DNA from: Gossypium raimondii
Taxonomy: Eukaryota > Streptophyta > Magnoliopsida > Malvales > Malvaceae
Reading direction: 5' to 3'
Assembly: GCF_025698545.1 (NCBI RefSeq)
Contig: NC_068570.1
Span: forward strand, 50,115,924-50,179,923
DNA: 64,000 nt
Shown: piece after piece, positions 11,284 to 22,485 of the stretch
How positions within the stretch are numbered: the first letter of the stretch is position 1
Layout of the letters: every line of letters begins with the position of its first letter
Translations under genes and position numbers: made by a program
The notes under the pieces: model-generated
The model's database searches: none
What the model was told of the DNA's origin: nothing
The model's input: the letters and a program-made list of their open reading frames with translations, nothing else

Positions 11284-11937
11284 TCAAGTGAAATAAACTG
11301 GACATTTTTTGTTCTTCCAAGCTGGCAAGATCGATCCATCTTGACCAACTGCAACATCACAATTGGCGTGCATCTTATGGTGTTGACTACCCCATGTAGA
11401 AACCTTAAATCGGATCGCTGCCATTATATCTATACGAAAAACCACCGCCCCTTGTTGCCTGTTATCCATAAACTCCTTCCACCGTCGGCTGTTTACCGTC
11501 AATGTGGCCACATTGAATGTATGGTACACAATTGTAGTTGTCTTTGGTTCCTGGTAAAACGGGTCCATCAATGGAGATGACCCCATGTTTGAATCTTCGT
11601 AAAAAATTGAACCCACCATGGAGATGTAATAGATTCCAATGTGTTGGTTCGGGTTCCTGGCTGTGACATTTAATGTTATTTGAGCATTCTCAAACTCTGA
11701 GTGTTGATTCAAACCAGGAATACTAAAGTCTACAATATAAAACCTTGGACGATGAGGGCGTAAACTAAGCCATAAAATGAAGAAAACAACACCAACAACT
11801 AAAATAAGACATAAAAATATGGCACATAGTATTTTGGTCACCCTAGTTGTGCAGCTATCACGAACCCGTTGCGCGTAGTATGGAATGGTGTGCTGTCGTT
11901 TGATGTGTTCGGATGCCTGCTTGTTGGAACCGCACAT
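11284..11937 (-). CDS. NDR1/HIN1-like (NHL, LEA_2) membrane protein
   Basis: Single-exon gene of 217 residues starting at ATG 11937 (MCGSNKQASE). The open frame extends upstream to 11991 only through a TTG, and further up meets TAA, so 11937 is the best start. The basic N-terminus contains YYAQRVRDSCTTRVTK, then a membrane segment (about residues 34-57) ending LWLSLRPHRPRFYIVDFSI. The LEA_2 domain has LNVTARNPNQHIGIYY (signature NPN..GIYY), a YHTFNVATLTV strand region and a C-terminal KVSTWGSQHHKMHANCDVAV stretch with conserved cysteine. These match the NHL family, whose members are membrane-anchored with the LEA_2 domain outside the cytosol; some act in pathogen response. Poly-A (8 A's) sits just before the start codon. 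It is the upstream partner of the NHL gene at 9979-10524 on the same strand. Confidence 0.9.
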   Translation of the reverse strand: MCGSNKQASEHIKRQHTIPYYAQRVRDSCTTRVTKILCAIFLCLILVVGVVFFILWLSLRPHRPRFYIVDFSIPGLNQHSEFENAQITLNVTARNPNQHIGIYYISMVGSIFYEDSNMGSSPLMDPFYQEPKTTTIVYHTFNVATLTVNSRRWKEFMDNRQQGAVVFRIDIMAAIRFKVSTWGSQHHKMHANCDVAVGQDGSILPAWKNKKCPVYFT

Positions 11938-11999
11938 TTTTTTTTTTTTGGAAGATTTCACATGTAGATGTTGGGTGATGACATTCGACAATAATGGAA

Positions 12000-12352
12000 G
12001 TGTTTGTGTCTGGATAATGGGTGTTTAAGTAGTGGTTATGTGATCCAAAGGTGACGGGGAAGACAGGGGAAGGTTAAAGAATTTGGAGTCTTTTTACATG
12101 GCCCAAGGAAGGAATAAATTGACCAATAGGCTTGCCATCCTATGATTTAATATTCATAAATGATTTATTCTTGGGTAAACTATGCCCATATATAATCTAA
12201 AATAGAGTGTATCAATTTTAAAAATATTTCAATTTAATCATGTGAATTAGTCATTACAGTTAAAATTTGCTTTTTACTAATGGCACTGTCAATCGTCATC
12301 TCCTCAACAGCCACCTCCTCCTCGATCTTGTTTCATCAACAACCCAAACTTA
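12000..12352. other. NHL upstream region and transposon flank
   Basis: Contains the promoter side of the minus-strand NHL gene and the sequence just outside the Harbinger element. No gene, and no clear promoter box that I would name. Confidence 0.4.
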
Positions 12353-12520
12353 GGGCTAGTTTGGATGGACGGTGTGTTTACCTCCGGTGAGGTTAAAAAC
12401 AGCGGTGGCGGTGAGATTAGTTACTGTAGCGGTGAGATTGGGTACTGTAGCGGTGAGATTAGAAACAATGGTGGAGTGTGTGTTTGGATTCAAACGCAGC
12501 TGTAGCGGTGAGGTGAGAAT
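12353..12520. repeat. Harbinger terminal and subterminal repeats
   Basis: Terminal motif GTTTGGATGGACGGTGTGTT followed by three spaced copies of a 'gcggtgagatt' unit, each next to 'actgtag'. The same terminal and subterminal sequence order occurs, in reverse complement, in the 150-bp MITE at 53893-54042. Confidence 0.8.
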
Positions 12521-12890
12521 GAAAAATGACTATTAAGGACATCAGATTAGAATTGATATATAATAGAAGTTATTTAAATTATTTTACTTTTTTAAAATTA
12601 TTAAAATATGCAAATTCATTTAATAAAATATTAAAATGTATCTTCCAATATTTTAATGAATTATATAATTAATTTAAATTAATTATTAGATAAAATGATA
12701 ATTATTTTAATTTTTTATAGTTATAATTAATTTTTTATAACAATGTTAAATATTATTTTCACAAATAATAACATTATACTTGGATCTAATTTTGAAGTAT
12801 CTAAACGGATGATTTTAATAAAAAATATAGTAACATAAGACATAACAAGTTTCATTATTACTAGAAATTAGGTTATGATACAAAATGTGT

Positions 12891-14334
12891 TTACAAATAT
12901 TGATTCATTAAACTAGTTGCAATGGTTTCCCTTAACATTGTGATTTCAAGGTCACTTTCTCTGTTAGAAGAACTCGATTCACCTCTGTCAAACTGGCTTG
13001 AAGAGACTGGCATGTCCGGTATATTCTCAAATTCTCGAAAATCCTCATCATTTGACCAAGCATGTCTTCGAATGTAATTATGCAAAACCATTGTTGCAAT
13101 AACTATTAAAACTTTCTTGTCGAATGAATAACTTCGAATATCTCTTAATATTGGCCATTTTTTTTCCACACTCCAAATGTTCGTTCAATCACAGAGCATA
13201 ACGAAGAATGGGCATATGATTAAAGATTTCTTTTTTTCCAGATACTTGATGATTACCTCGACGAAAATCAGGTAAATGATATCGTTCCCCCCTATATGGA
13301 CCTAGAAAACTTGCCATTTGTGGATATCCGGAATCCACAAGATAATATTTTCCTGCAAAACAAGTAAAACATAATATCAAGTTTAAAAATAAATTAAAAA
13401 TTTTAATATTTTTATGTAAAAAGTAATTAAAAAATTAAAGTTCGACTTGGTGGAGGGTGTGGAAACTTCAACTCTTGCTTTCTAAGTGCTTGCAAAAAAA
13501 TTCTACTATCTTGTGCTGTTCCTTCCCAACCAGGAAATGCAAAAATAAAGCATATGTTGAAGTCACAAGCTGCCATAATATTTTGAGTTGGTTCACCTTT
13601 CCGTCCGATATAATGTATTTGAGAAGAAGGCGAAATGCATGCTTTTATGTGTGTTCCATCTATGGCCCCAATACAATCCTTTAAAATAAATACAAGTAAT
13701 GAGATAAAAGTTAGAAATAATTTATGTTTTAAAAATATAAAGATTGTGTAAATTTTACCTCAAAGTGAGGCCAATATCTTGTATCATGTCGAATATGGTT
13801 CGGTACTTCCTCGAATTGACCTTCAATGGGTTTAATCGTGTCTATTCCCATTCGAGCAAATATATGCAACATATCAGTAAAAATTCAACTAACAGTTTCC
13901 CCAGATCGTTGAAATCGCTCTGTTGCATTTGAATTTGATTCTCTATTTCCAAGAATGTACAATGATAATGCTAACTTCTCCATCGCCGATACTTTCCCAT
14001 TCTTTAAGCCATAATTTGTTTGCAAATCATGCAACAATCTGTGAAATATATTTTTTGGCATCCTAAAACTAATCATGCAACGATCATCGTGCCCATTTAA
14101 TACTTCGTCCACCCACATTTGACCAGTATAATTTGAATTCATACGCGGTTGCATAGTGAAATAAGTTTCATGGTGTACCAATACACTACTTAACAAATAT
14201 TCTTCCTCATTATGATAATTGTTGTGCTCAACTTGGGTAACAATTGTGGCTATTCTTCGTTGAGCTTCTTCACTTAATTCAGAGGTATCATAATTCATAT
14301 CAAAATTATTATACATATTGTTAAATTCATCCAT
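12891..14334 (-). pseudogene. PIF/Harbinger DDE transposase, broken
   Basis: Starts MDEFNNMYNN at 14334. Recognisable blocks are FRMPKNIFHRLLHDL, DCIGAIDGTHIKACISP (first catalytic Asp at 13658-13660), LVDSGYP (second Asp at 13333-13335), and VIERTFGVW (catalytic Glu at 13184-13186), followed by the family tail DKKVLIVIATMVLHNYIRRH. Breaks: an in-frame TGA at 13885-13887 where the family has a codon in GET(I/V)SR-F, a frameshift before the Glu block, and an eight-A run (13158-13165) that shifts frame again, where nine would fit. Gaps near 13690-13760 and 13380-13450 look like introns. The protein would cut and paste the element; this copy cannot as written. Confidence 0.85.
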
Positions 14335-14501
14335 AACTTTGAAAAAGTAATCAAATGAAAATAAATCCTTTAAAATCTCGTGACATTCTATACAACACAG
14401 AAACTTGATTAAAAGCATAACATAAAAATACCAAACATAAAAAGTAGCATACATTAGTTTTACATATAAAAAAGTAGTATAGTTATATTACAATAATATT
14501 T

Positions 14502-15582
14502 CTAAGGAGCTGATGGTGGAGGTGGTTGATGGTATGGTTGGAAGGGAAATGAGGATGTTGCTACCAAGGATGAAAATGATGCAATTGGATTTTGTTCAGC
14601 ATACTCACGTCGAAGCCACCAAACCCTATCATCTGGATCTAAGTTCAAAAACATTTCTCGTTTCACCGGTATTTGGAACATTTTGGTGGCAAAATAGTAC
14701 AGTTCATCTCTTTTTGGAATTTCATCTCCCAAAGCACGCAAAGCATCCATTGCATTTGAAATAGTATATTGAAAGTGAGGAAAAATAATTTCATTCACTG
14801 ACTTCCTTGGACTAGCCATACTCTCACATAATTTCTCAATCTGAGTAGTTAATGTATTTCTTGATGATTTTCTACTTGAACTTGATTTTTTTCCCTTACC
14901 GTGTACAGCCCCAAGTGTTTGCTTTCTTCGATTAGGGATTTCATGAGAAGGGTTTGATGGTACCTCATCAGGGGGAATACCTTCATTCTCGTTACTATGT
15001 TCATCTGAATCACCAAATCCCTCATTAGGTGCATCATCTCCCATAGGAACCCCACTTGGAAGAACACCAGACGAAGGTGCCCATGCGTTCTCTCTGGTGG
15101 CTACAATCCTTTAAAATCAGGATTTTCCTACATAAAATGCTAAATGTTAAATGTTATACTAAGATTTTTATAATTTTAAATTATTAATTTCAATAAACTT
15201 TATGCATTAAAATAATGATAAAGTGAACACTAACCTATATTTTTGCAGCCCACCATTCTTCGGTAGCATCGACCGTCTTTTTAGTTGGACACCATCCAAT
15301 ACCTGTAGATTCCTTAAGAAACTCCCTCCATAACCTCCATTCCTTTTTTAATGTATCCCACTTATTTTTCAATTGAGGTTTTCCATAATTTTTTTGTGTT
15401 TTTGCTTGAAAAAGAGCAATGACATTTTCCCATCCTTTTGAGTTTAGATGAGTTATTGGTCTATTACCAGCATTGACTTCATTCACGCAAAGTTCACAAA
15501 ATATCAATGTCAGCTCATCATCCTAAACAGCTTTTGTTGCTAAGCTACTATCTCCTTCCACAAAATTTCGTGTCTTTACCAT
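14502..15582 (-). pseudogene. Harbinger Myb/SANT-like ORF1 protein, broken
   Basis: Exon 1 begins MVKTRNFVEG at 15582 and contains the Myb/SANT-like block 'GWENVIALFQAKT...LKNKWDTLKKEWRLWREF' followed by TEEWWAAKI (15235). TAG at 15523-15525 interrupts codon 20. A second exon (from about 15130 to 14502) carries ENPDF, an acidic linker, a serine/lysine-rich segment GKGKKSSSSRKSSRNTL and the C-terminal helix region ending PPPPSAP, with a frame change near 15100. In PIF/Harbinger elements this protein binds DNA and helps bring the transposase to the ends and the nucleus. The gap 15130-15234 is a likely intron. Confidence 0.75.
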
Positions 15583-16829
15583 CTATTGTCATTGATATAA
15601 TTCAGTCAATGTGCTAGCATTCACCAAGAAGCATAGAGCAAATATATAGTCTATAAGTTATATTAGACGTCTCCCAATGCTAATCTTTATCTAGCCACAC
15701 TCAAGAAAAACTGGCACATTAATTGGAAAAAAAAACTGTTGTAGTTTCTTTCTGGATTTCTCTTTTTTGATTGTCTATAAATAGATACATGTGTTGTTAT
15801 GGCTTTTATAGCCGAATATATTACATAATATTCATTTTTATTGTCATGGCATGCTCTATATTAATCATATATATGGGTAAACTAAACAAATAGTTATATG
15901 CTTACGTTCCGGTTCTGGTCACCCATTTTATCCAATTGGTATAATAACACTTTTAGTTATCAATACTTATTTTTCTATCAATTTGATCCTAATTCGAGTA
16001 ATTCAATAAATTTAACCATTTATATTTATAAATTCTATCAATTTGATCCTCAAGCTTCTTTATAAAGAAGGAAAACAATTGATATTGGAATATTGGACGG
16101 GTGTTATGTAAAATGTAGGGGGATTAGGACTAATATTTGGCCATTAGTTTCTCATGTCAAAAAGAAACAATTAACATTGGAGTATTGGATAGGTGTCATA
16201 TGTAAAACGTAGAGGGATTAAAATTGATATTTGACCATTAATTTCTCATGTCCAAAGGAAAAGAAAAAAGGAAAACAATTATATTGGACAGATGTCATGT
16301 AAGGAAGGTCTTAGGGCCTTCATTTTATATATAGAAGCATGGATATCGGGGTCAAATTCTAAAAAAGTCCTTTCAACATATACTTTTTGCAGGTTTAGTC
16401 TATCTATTATAATTGGATCATATTTAATCTTTCTATTCTTTTAAAAGAATCTTTTAGTTTTAACATTTTTTTATTAATTCTATAAAATTATTTTTTCATA
16501 TTTACAAAAAGAGAAAATATATGATAATTGTCTAACTATATATAAACTAGTCATATATAAGTATATGCCACATTACAATATGTCTACAAATATAAATCAC
16601 GTTAAATTATTTCATAAAGTTAAAAGGAAAAATAATAAAGTAACTCAAATTATCATCTTGAACTGTGTTTAGTGTTTCAGTCTTATGTTGCAATTTGCTT
16701 TGTTTTATTGCATTTTAATTTAAAAAATTAAATAAATTCTGTAAAAATATATAATAGAAATTAACTTACGAGGTCATCTTATAATATATCTATTAGTAGC
16801 ACACACTTAATCTTGTGAAACTGATATGA
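15583..16829. other. Intergenic; no gene recognised
   Basis: AT-rich. The segment 16060-16310 contains two diverged direct copies of a roughly 115-bp block around 'attggatattggac(a/g)ggtgt' and 'gtcatgt', followed by a third partial copy. I see no coding sequence. Confidence 0.4.
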
Positions 16830-16862
16830 AGCCCAATAAGTTTGGGCATTGAGGTAGGCCCA
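16830..16862 (+). promoter_or_regulatory. Site II-type promoter boxes upstream of the bL31c gene
   Basis: AGCCCA (16830-16835) and GGCCCA (16857-16862) are reverse complements of TGGGCT and TGGGCC, the site II motif (TGGGCY). Paired site II boxes are common in promoters of plant ribosomal-protein and other growth-related genes. They lie 144-176 bases before the ATG at 17006. Confidence 0.5.
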
Positions 16863-17005
16863 TCAAAGAAAAACAACCCTTGGGGCTCTCTTGTAAATTC
16901 AAAAACTTGGGAAAGCCAATCCCAAAATCACCACCACGAAACTCCCATCCATCTCCTCATTTCATCGCCTTTGGAAACAACCCCCCCAGTACTGCCAGAG
17001 CAGAA

Positions 17006-17366
17006 ATGGCGCTAACTCTCCCCAACACATTTCTCCAAATCAAGCCTTCTCCTCCTCCTTCCCTCCCTCCCAGAAAGGTAAATTCAACAAAACCCCGAAA
17101 CCATTTACCCCATCTTATATCCTTAATCATCCTACTTAACCGGTTCCCTTTTTTTTTCTTTCTTTCTTCGTTAATAGGTGGTGACTGCAAGGGGAGGGGG
17201 CTATAGGCCGCAAGTTACTTGCCGGAAGAAGGACATCTACTCGGAATTCCACGAGGATGCTAAAGTCTACTACAATGGAGAATTGGTGATGACAACAGGT
17301 GGGACGCAGAAGGAGTACGTGGTGGATGTGTGTATGAACACAAAAATTCTTTTTCATTTCTACTAA
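17006..17366 (+). CDS. RPL31: Plastid ribosomal protein bL31c, exons 1-2, likely 3'-truncated
   Basis: Exon 1 is 17006-17077 (MALTLPNTFLQIKPSPPP..., a serine/proline-rich plastid transit peptide), donor AAAG|GTAAAT. Exon 2 starts at 17178 after TTAATAG. It encodes VVTARGGGYRPQVTCRKKD, then EFHEDAKVYYNGELVMTTGG and KEYVVDV, the N-terminal half of bacterial-type L31 as found in chloroplasts. A donor at GATGT|GTGTATG (exon end 17329) would split the codon before the expected Trp-Ser-Gly-Asn segment; reading through instead ends at TAA by 17366. No sequence for the C-terminal half was found to about 19000. A Tyr replaces the usual Cys in 'KVYCNG' (recalled family pattern). The frame is otherwise clean, so this is either a recently truncated copy or a gene whose last exon was displaced. 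Confidence 0.75.
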
Positions 17367-18610
17367 TTACTTAACTGCTTTAAGATTTTGTCCTCCATGT
17401 GAGGACATATTTATTTGTTGTTATTTTCTTAGCTAAGAACAAGATGAGAAGGAAAAACAGAAACTACTTTGATACAATTCAAACACATATATAGAGTAGA
17501 AAAAGAAGAGTTTTGACTTACCAGAGCAAAGTTGAGAACAAGATATGAGTCGAAAAATAGAGCTTCTTTGAGTCTGCTGTGAGTGTCTTTGAGTCTGTTG
17601 TGAGTGTCAATTGAAGAGCAGGAGTTGAAGAGCAGGGTTTTCTGCAGATTCGGGAAGAAATTAATCTAATTTTCAGGGATAAAATGGTAAAATAATAAAT
17701 AAAAGTAAGGGTGTTTTTATGCCTTTCTGATGCCAACAATTTCAAGAATTCATCCATCTTGCTGATTCCTCCGGTGAAAATCGGTGACCGAGGTGGTAGG
17801 AAAGCAATCTCACTGCACTGATAGTCCAAACAAACAATACAGCAGTGAGTTTGGTAGCAAATTTTTCATGTAAACGCACCTCACTGGCTATAAAATTGAA
17901 TCCAAAGGGGGCCTTATTCTCCAATGCCCATGTAACTGTTGCTTCAACGTCTATACTATCGCCAATCCCAAGAACGACAACAATGAGCACTAATCCCCAT
18001 GTCCCAAGCACTTTCTCCACTACTAGACCCCTCCCACTTCCACCACCTCCATCTCCTCCACTAAAATCTCCATTGACACCACTGATGAAGTTAAACAAGA
18101 ATAGGTTATTCGCAATTATTTGCCATGGAGATCGTCGTTCATACCTTCAAAGAACTAAAAATGAGTACATAAAAGAGTATAAAAGCATTAAAGGCAGTGA
18201 TAAAGTGTGGTGTATCGAGCTCCAATAAACCCAAGAGAGGTCAAAAACAGTGCCATTTTGAAGAGAAAAAAAAGGAACCCATTGTTTATTGTAAGCATTG
18301 CTGGACTCAAAACAAATTGGCTCAATGATTTGTTGTTTGGGTATGATAATGGGTACAGGGACTTCAATGGGTTAATTTAGGGTTTGGTGGGGCGATGGTT
18401 CACCACAGTGGTGATGGTTTAGGAAGCAGCGAGTGGCGGCAGTAAGCTGGGAAGAGGCGGTCGAGGGTTTTAAAATAATAATAATAAAGAGAAGAGGACA
18501 ACGACAGTAAGCGCAGTTGGAGAAGACAATTGGAGGCCGAATGATAATGTTGGAGCTTAGGCGGCGAAGGTAGCGGTGGCACAAAGGGAAGGCTAGGGTT
18601 TTCAATTGAG
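17367..18610. other. Unexplained GC-richer segment with coding-like minus frame
   Basis: Minus-strand frame 18098-17742 has no stop for 118 codons and includes a glycine-rich stretch (GDFSGGDGGGGSGRG) and a hydrophobic segment (GLVLIVVVLGIG). Further up on the minus strand, 18605-18372 has another open frame and an 'AAACCCTAG' motif typical of plant 5' leaders. No ATG start suits the first frame, and I recognise neither product. It could be a gene fragment carried by a transposon, or chance. Confidence 0.3.
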
Positions 18611-19106
18611 AGAAGATTTATGATAACCTAAATTTGTTAGTGATTGATGGAATTTTTAACACGATAACTAATTCATATAATTATTTTAATTAGAGTGATT
18701 AAATTAAAAAAAAATAAAGTGATCAAAATAGAACAATCCTGTTTTAAACACGTCATGAGATTCATTCTACCATATCCATCAGCTATCTTCCCTTTTGTTT
18801 CCTTCGTTTTCTTTATGATCATATTAGGGTACATGGTTGTTTATATTGAGTATTGAGTTTAAATTGTATTATAATAATCTTTTAAAATAATTTTTAGGCA
18901 TACACTTTATATATTTTAAAAAACTTAATTGATATATTAAACATTTAAACTCTTTATAATTAAACCAATTCTCTCTACCATTATTTTAATTCTAATTACC
19001 CTAAAATTTTGTCTTAATTAATTAAATAAAAATGAGTCATTAATAGTAAAAAATAAAATTTAAGGTTTAAATTTAGGATTAATATGGGATTAGAGTTTAA
19101 GGATAG
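18611..19106. other. Intergenic, nothing recognised
   Basis: AT-rich, no ORF or repeat that I can identify. Confidence 0.4.
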
Positions 19107-21375
19107 TGTAACACCCCATATCTCGTTCGGTCGCCAAACTCGAGTTATGGAACGTCATATTGGTCACCTAAGTGACTCTCTAGTCGAGCACAAATTGAAC
19201 CTCCAACACACCGCACAAAACATGTGAATAAAATAAGAACATGTGATTAACTCACAATACTTAACTTAAGCAGACAAAGGGGTTCGTAGGTAGCAATTCG
19301 CCAAATGTTAGTGTTTGCATCCTGCACAGGTCGACAACTTTGTCACTTCGCAGCTACTTTGGCGAACTAATCTATATAAATTAATCAATTTGATCATTTC
19401 CTGCTCTTAACTTATGGCAAATACTCTGTTTGGAAATTAAGTACTTAAACATGAACTCGTAAAATTAAGGAAACATCAAACATGACTTCAAATTGTATTC
19501 ATACCAACAAGGAATTAACATACTTAATATTCAGGTATATATATAGTTTTATTGGTCCGTAAGCTTGAAATAAAAAAAAACATAAATAACTAAGTCTTAA
19601 AATAATCAACGAAGTCAACAGCTAGAAAAATATATCTAAGTCCAAGTGGAATCCCACATTGCCTTTGAGTCCTAAGTTCATTTGTACCACCTATTCAGTG
19701 TTTATGTCTTGCCTGGATCACTCGCTTCGTCTCTACACACCGTGCGACCTAGCTGTCTACAGTGTTTAGTAAAGAGTGTGTGAGCTCTTATGAACTCAGT
19801 GAATGTTCCGAAGAACCACATAGCATATACGAAACATAAGTCACCCAATGAGTTCTCTATTACTTTCATACTTTTACTTCAAAACGGGTTCGCATACACA
19901 TAAGGGTCCGTATACATATATAAGGGTTCATATACATATAAGGGTTCACATGCATATGAGGGTTTGCATGCATATAATGGTTCACATACATATAAGGGTT
20001 CACATACATATATACAATTTGTGTATAGTAATTTATTTGACAATTTGAAACATAAGAGTTGACTTAATCCCAACACATTGGATAAGCGGATCTCTATCAC
20101 ACCCCAAAACTCAAAAGTCGAACACATCCCATAAGAGTAGCACAAAGCTAATTACTCTCCAAACACACCCCACATATTCCCCAAGTGTAGCATAAAGCTA
20201 AACACTCTCCAAACACACCTCACATATCCCCAAGGCCTCTCACCAAAATCACAAAGCATATATGTGAGTAATCACAAATCCTATGGCATGCCAATGATAT
20301 CTAATGGTTTTAGAGATCACAAAGTCAAATATACATGTATAAGCAGTTATTATCATACTCACTCATCCACATGTCATATATAGCTCGCAATGCACAATGC
20401 ATGCTTTCACATATCATAATCCATTCATATTCATACTTACTGCGAACACATATGGTTTGCACATGGCAAACTCACCATAAAACTATGGTTTGCATATACT
20501 AATGGCGACCCTAGAACACTCACTTGTCGGGTTTGTAGATTTGTATACAAACTTCTGCTTACCCTTTGTTTTGCTTGATGAAGGCTTTGTTGGGTTTGCA
20601 ATTTCGCACATAAAATTCACAACACATACATGTTAAACACATAAAAAATCAAACAAAACACATAACACACAGTTCGTTTAAACCTATACTTTGCCAGTTC
20701 GAGAAACCTATTAAACCAACTTGTCCTTATAACTTACTATCAGTTTCTCCACTTCAAAACAAGTTGGAAAATACTTTAAAACAATGGTTTAATTCAGAAA
20801 TCCAAGTTTCACCATTAATGACCTCCATTTTAGCTAAAACATGAACTTTGTTTCAATGAGTTTAAAACATGTTTTCAAAAGGGAACAAAACCTTACCTCA
20901 CACTAGAGAATGGTGACTTGGTGTTCACTCGTTATAAAAACTCGATAGAAATAGACTTGAAAATCAATGAAGGCTCTTGAAAACATTGAGAGAGTTTTTG
21001 CTGTTTAAAAGATGAGTAGAATCATAATAGAAGAGTTTGCTTTTATAGGCTATCAAAGTGTTTGGGTGAGTGAAAGATTTTCAAGTCATAGCAGGAGTTT
21101 GAAGGAGATTACATGAGTGACTCTGTTTTATTCTAGGATAAATAAGCTGATTTTAAAACAAAGGTATAATAACTTTATGAATACTTCCAATTTTTTCCTT
21201 TTTACAATTTAGTCCTCTAAATTACTTTTCAAAAATGGTTTCTCTTTAAAAACCAGTTAGAAAAATATTTTCCGAACCTCATGAAGTCTTTGGTATCGAG
21301 AACTAATTTCGGCCCAAACCATCTAAACCTAATTTGCTAAATTGAAACTTTTAGGCCTAATTTTGGGATGTGACA
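19107..21375 (-). mobile_element. Solo LTR (minus), 2.27 kb, gypsy-like
   Basis: On the minus strand it begins TGTCACATCCCAAAATTAGG at 21375 and ends GGGGTGTTACA at 19107, with TG...CA ends. There is no pol sequence between the ends. The flanks (gatag on the left, aatgg on the right) do not form a target duplication. It may therefore have arisen by recombination between LTRs of different copies, or the duplication has decayed. It contains a minisatellite at 19886-20012. Confidence 0.7.
19886..20012. repeat. Minisatellite, 18-20 bp unit, about 7 copies
   Basis: Units follow the pattern gggttcacatacatataa with small changes. The unit length, mostly a multiple of three, explains the apparent ORFs on both strands here. 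Confidence 0.85.
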
Positions 21376-22485
21376 AATGGGATTAAAATAAATATTTAAG
21401 AGATCTTTGTACTATAAGATCAAAAGTAATTTAATCCCTCTCAAGATAAATTGAGCAATTTAGTGTATATACTATTAGAAGTTGAGAAAATAAGGATAAT
21501 TTATAATAATATTAACTATTTTTGTTTCCATTAAATTGTGCACTTTAAGATTGTGTCTCGCATCACCTCTTGATGTTAAAAAAATGACTATTTCTTTTAT
21601 AAAATCCAAGTTTTAGGACTAATATGGACCAAAAAGTATATAACCCAAGTTGAAAATTTTGTCAAGTTCAAGAACTAAATGTTACTTTATCTTTTTAAAA
21701 TTACATATTTAACCTTATGTTTTTTTTAAATAATGAATATGAAATTAAGCCTTAAAAAAATCTCACCCTATTGAGTCCTCAACTAAGCTTTTTGGTTAAC
21801 CAAAATTGTCGTTAACCGGTTTGATCGTTAACGAACACAGATGTGGTTGACAAAATCTAACATGTGGCGTGCCATCTCAATATATATTTAAAAAATAAAA
21901 ATCTGAAAATTAATAAAAAAATACGAAAAATACACATCTAGAATGAACATGGACAAGTGGACATTGGAAGCTTATTTGAATTTGGACACTAATTTGTCCA
22001 TATTCATTTTATATATGGTTCAATATATAAAATTTATTAAAAAAATTAAAATGTATAAAGAATAATTAATAAATCTTAAAAGTATAAAATAATAAAATAA
22101 TTAAAATTTTATCTAGATTTTGTTCATGTATCCCATTTTTCTTCTTATAGAATTTTTAAACTTTTAAAATAAACATAAAGCTAATGTTATTTGACCAGTT
22201 ATAGTAATTCAAATAATTGTATATTCATCAAAATGTCTCAGAAGCAAGAAAAATTGTTTAAAGAGATCCCCATATTTATTTTTCATATGAATTATAGATA
22301 TCATGATTGAAAGCTTAACAAATTTGATTAGTGGTTTTTAGGCTTAATTTTCCAATTTCAACGATGATGATGGAGAAAGGGAGGTTTTTCTTTTAAGTGG
22401 TATTTGTATTTTTTTTAATACTGGATTGGGTTACAAGTCAACCGAATTTTAATAAATTATGAAAATATTTTTTATAGTTGAAATA

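Larger units (their letters stand above)
12353..15582 (-). mobile_element. Decayed PIF/Harbinger DNA transposon
   Basis: The element contains both genes typical of PIF/Harbinger: a Myb/SANT-like protein (14502-15582) and a DDE transposase (12891-14334), both on the minus strand in the usual order. Its left terminus starts GGGCTAGTTTGGATGGACGG at 12353, directly preceded by TTA (12350-12352), the usual target triplet of this superfamily. Subterminal repeats 'ctgtagcggtgagatt' lie at about 12420-12460. No matching right terminus was found beyond 15582 up to about 16900, so the right end is missing or displaced. Frameshifts and stops show that it no longer makes an intact transposase. Confidence 0.8.

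Noticed and set aside
11284-11991. Longer NHL frame starting at 11991
   Set aside because: That codon is TTG; the first ATG is at 11935-11937.
15600-16880. Right terminal repeat of the Harbinger element
   Set aside because: Searched by eye for the reverse complement of GTTTGGATGG; not found.
19848-20145. Repeat-peptide ORFs on both strands
   Set aside because: Minisatellite in a solo LTR, not a gene.
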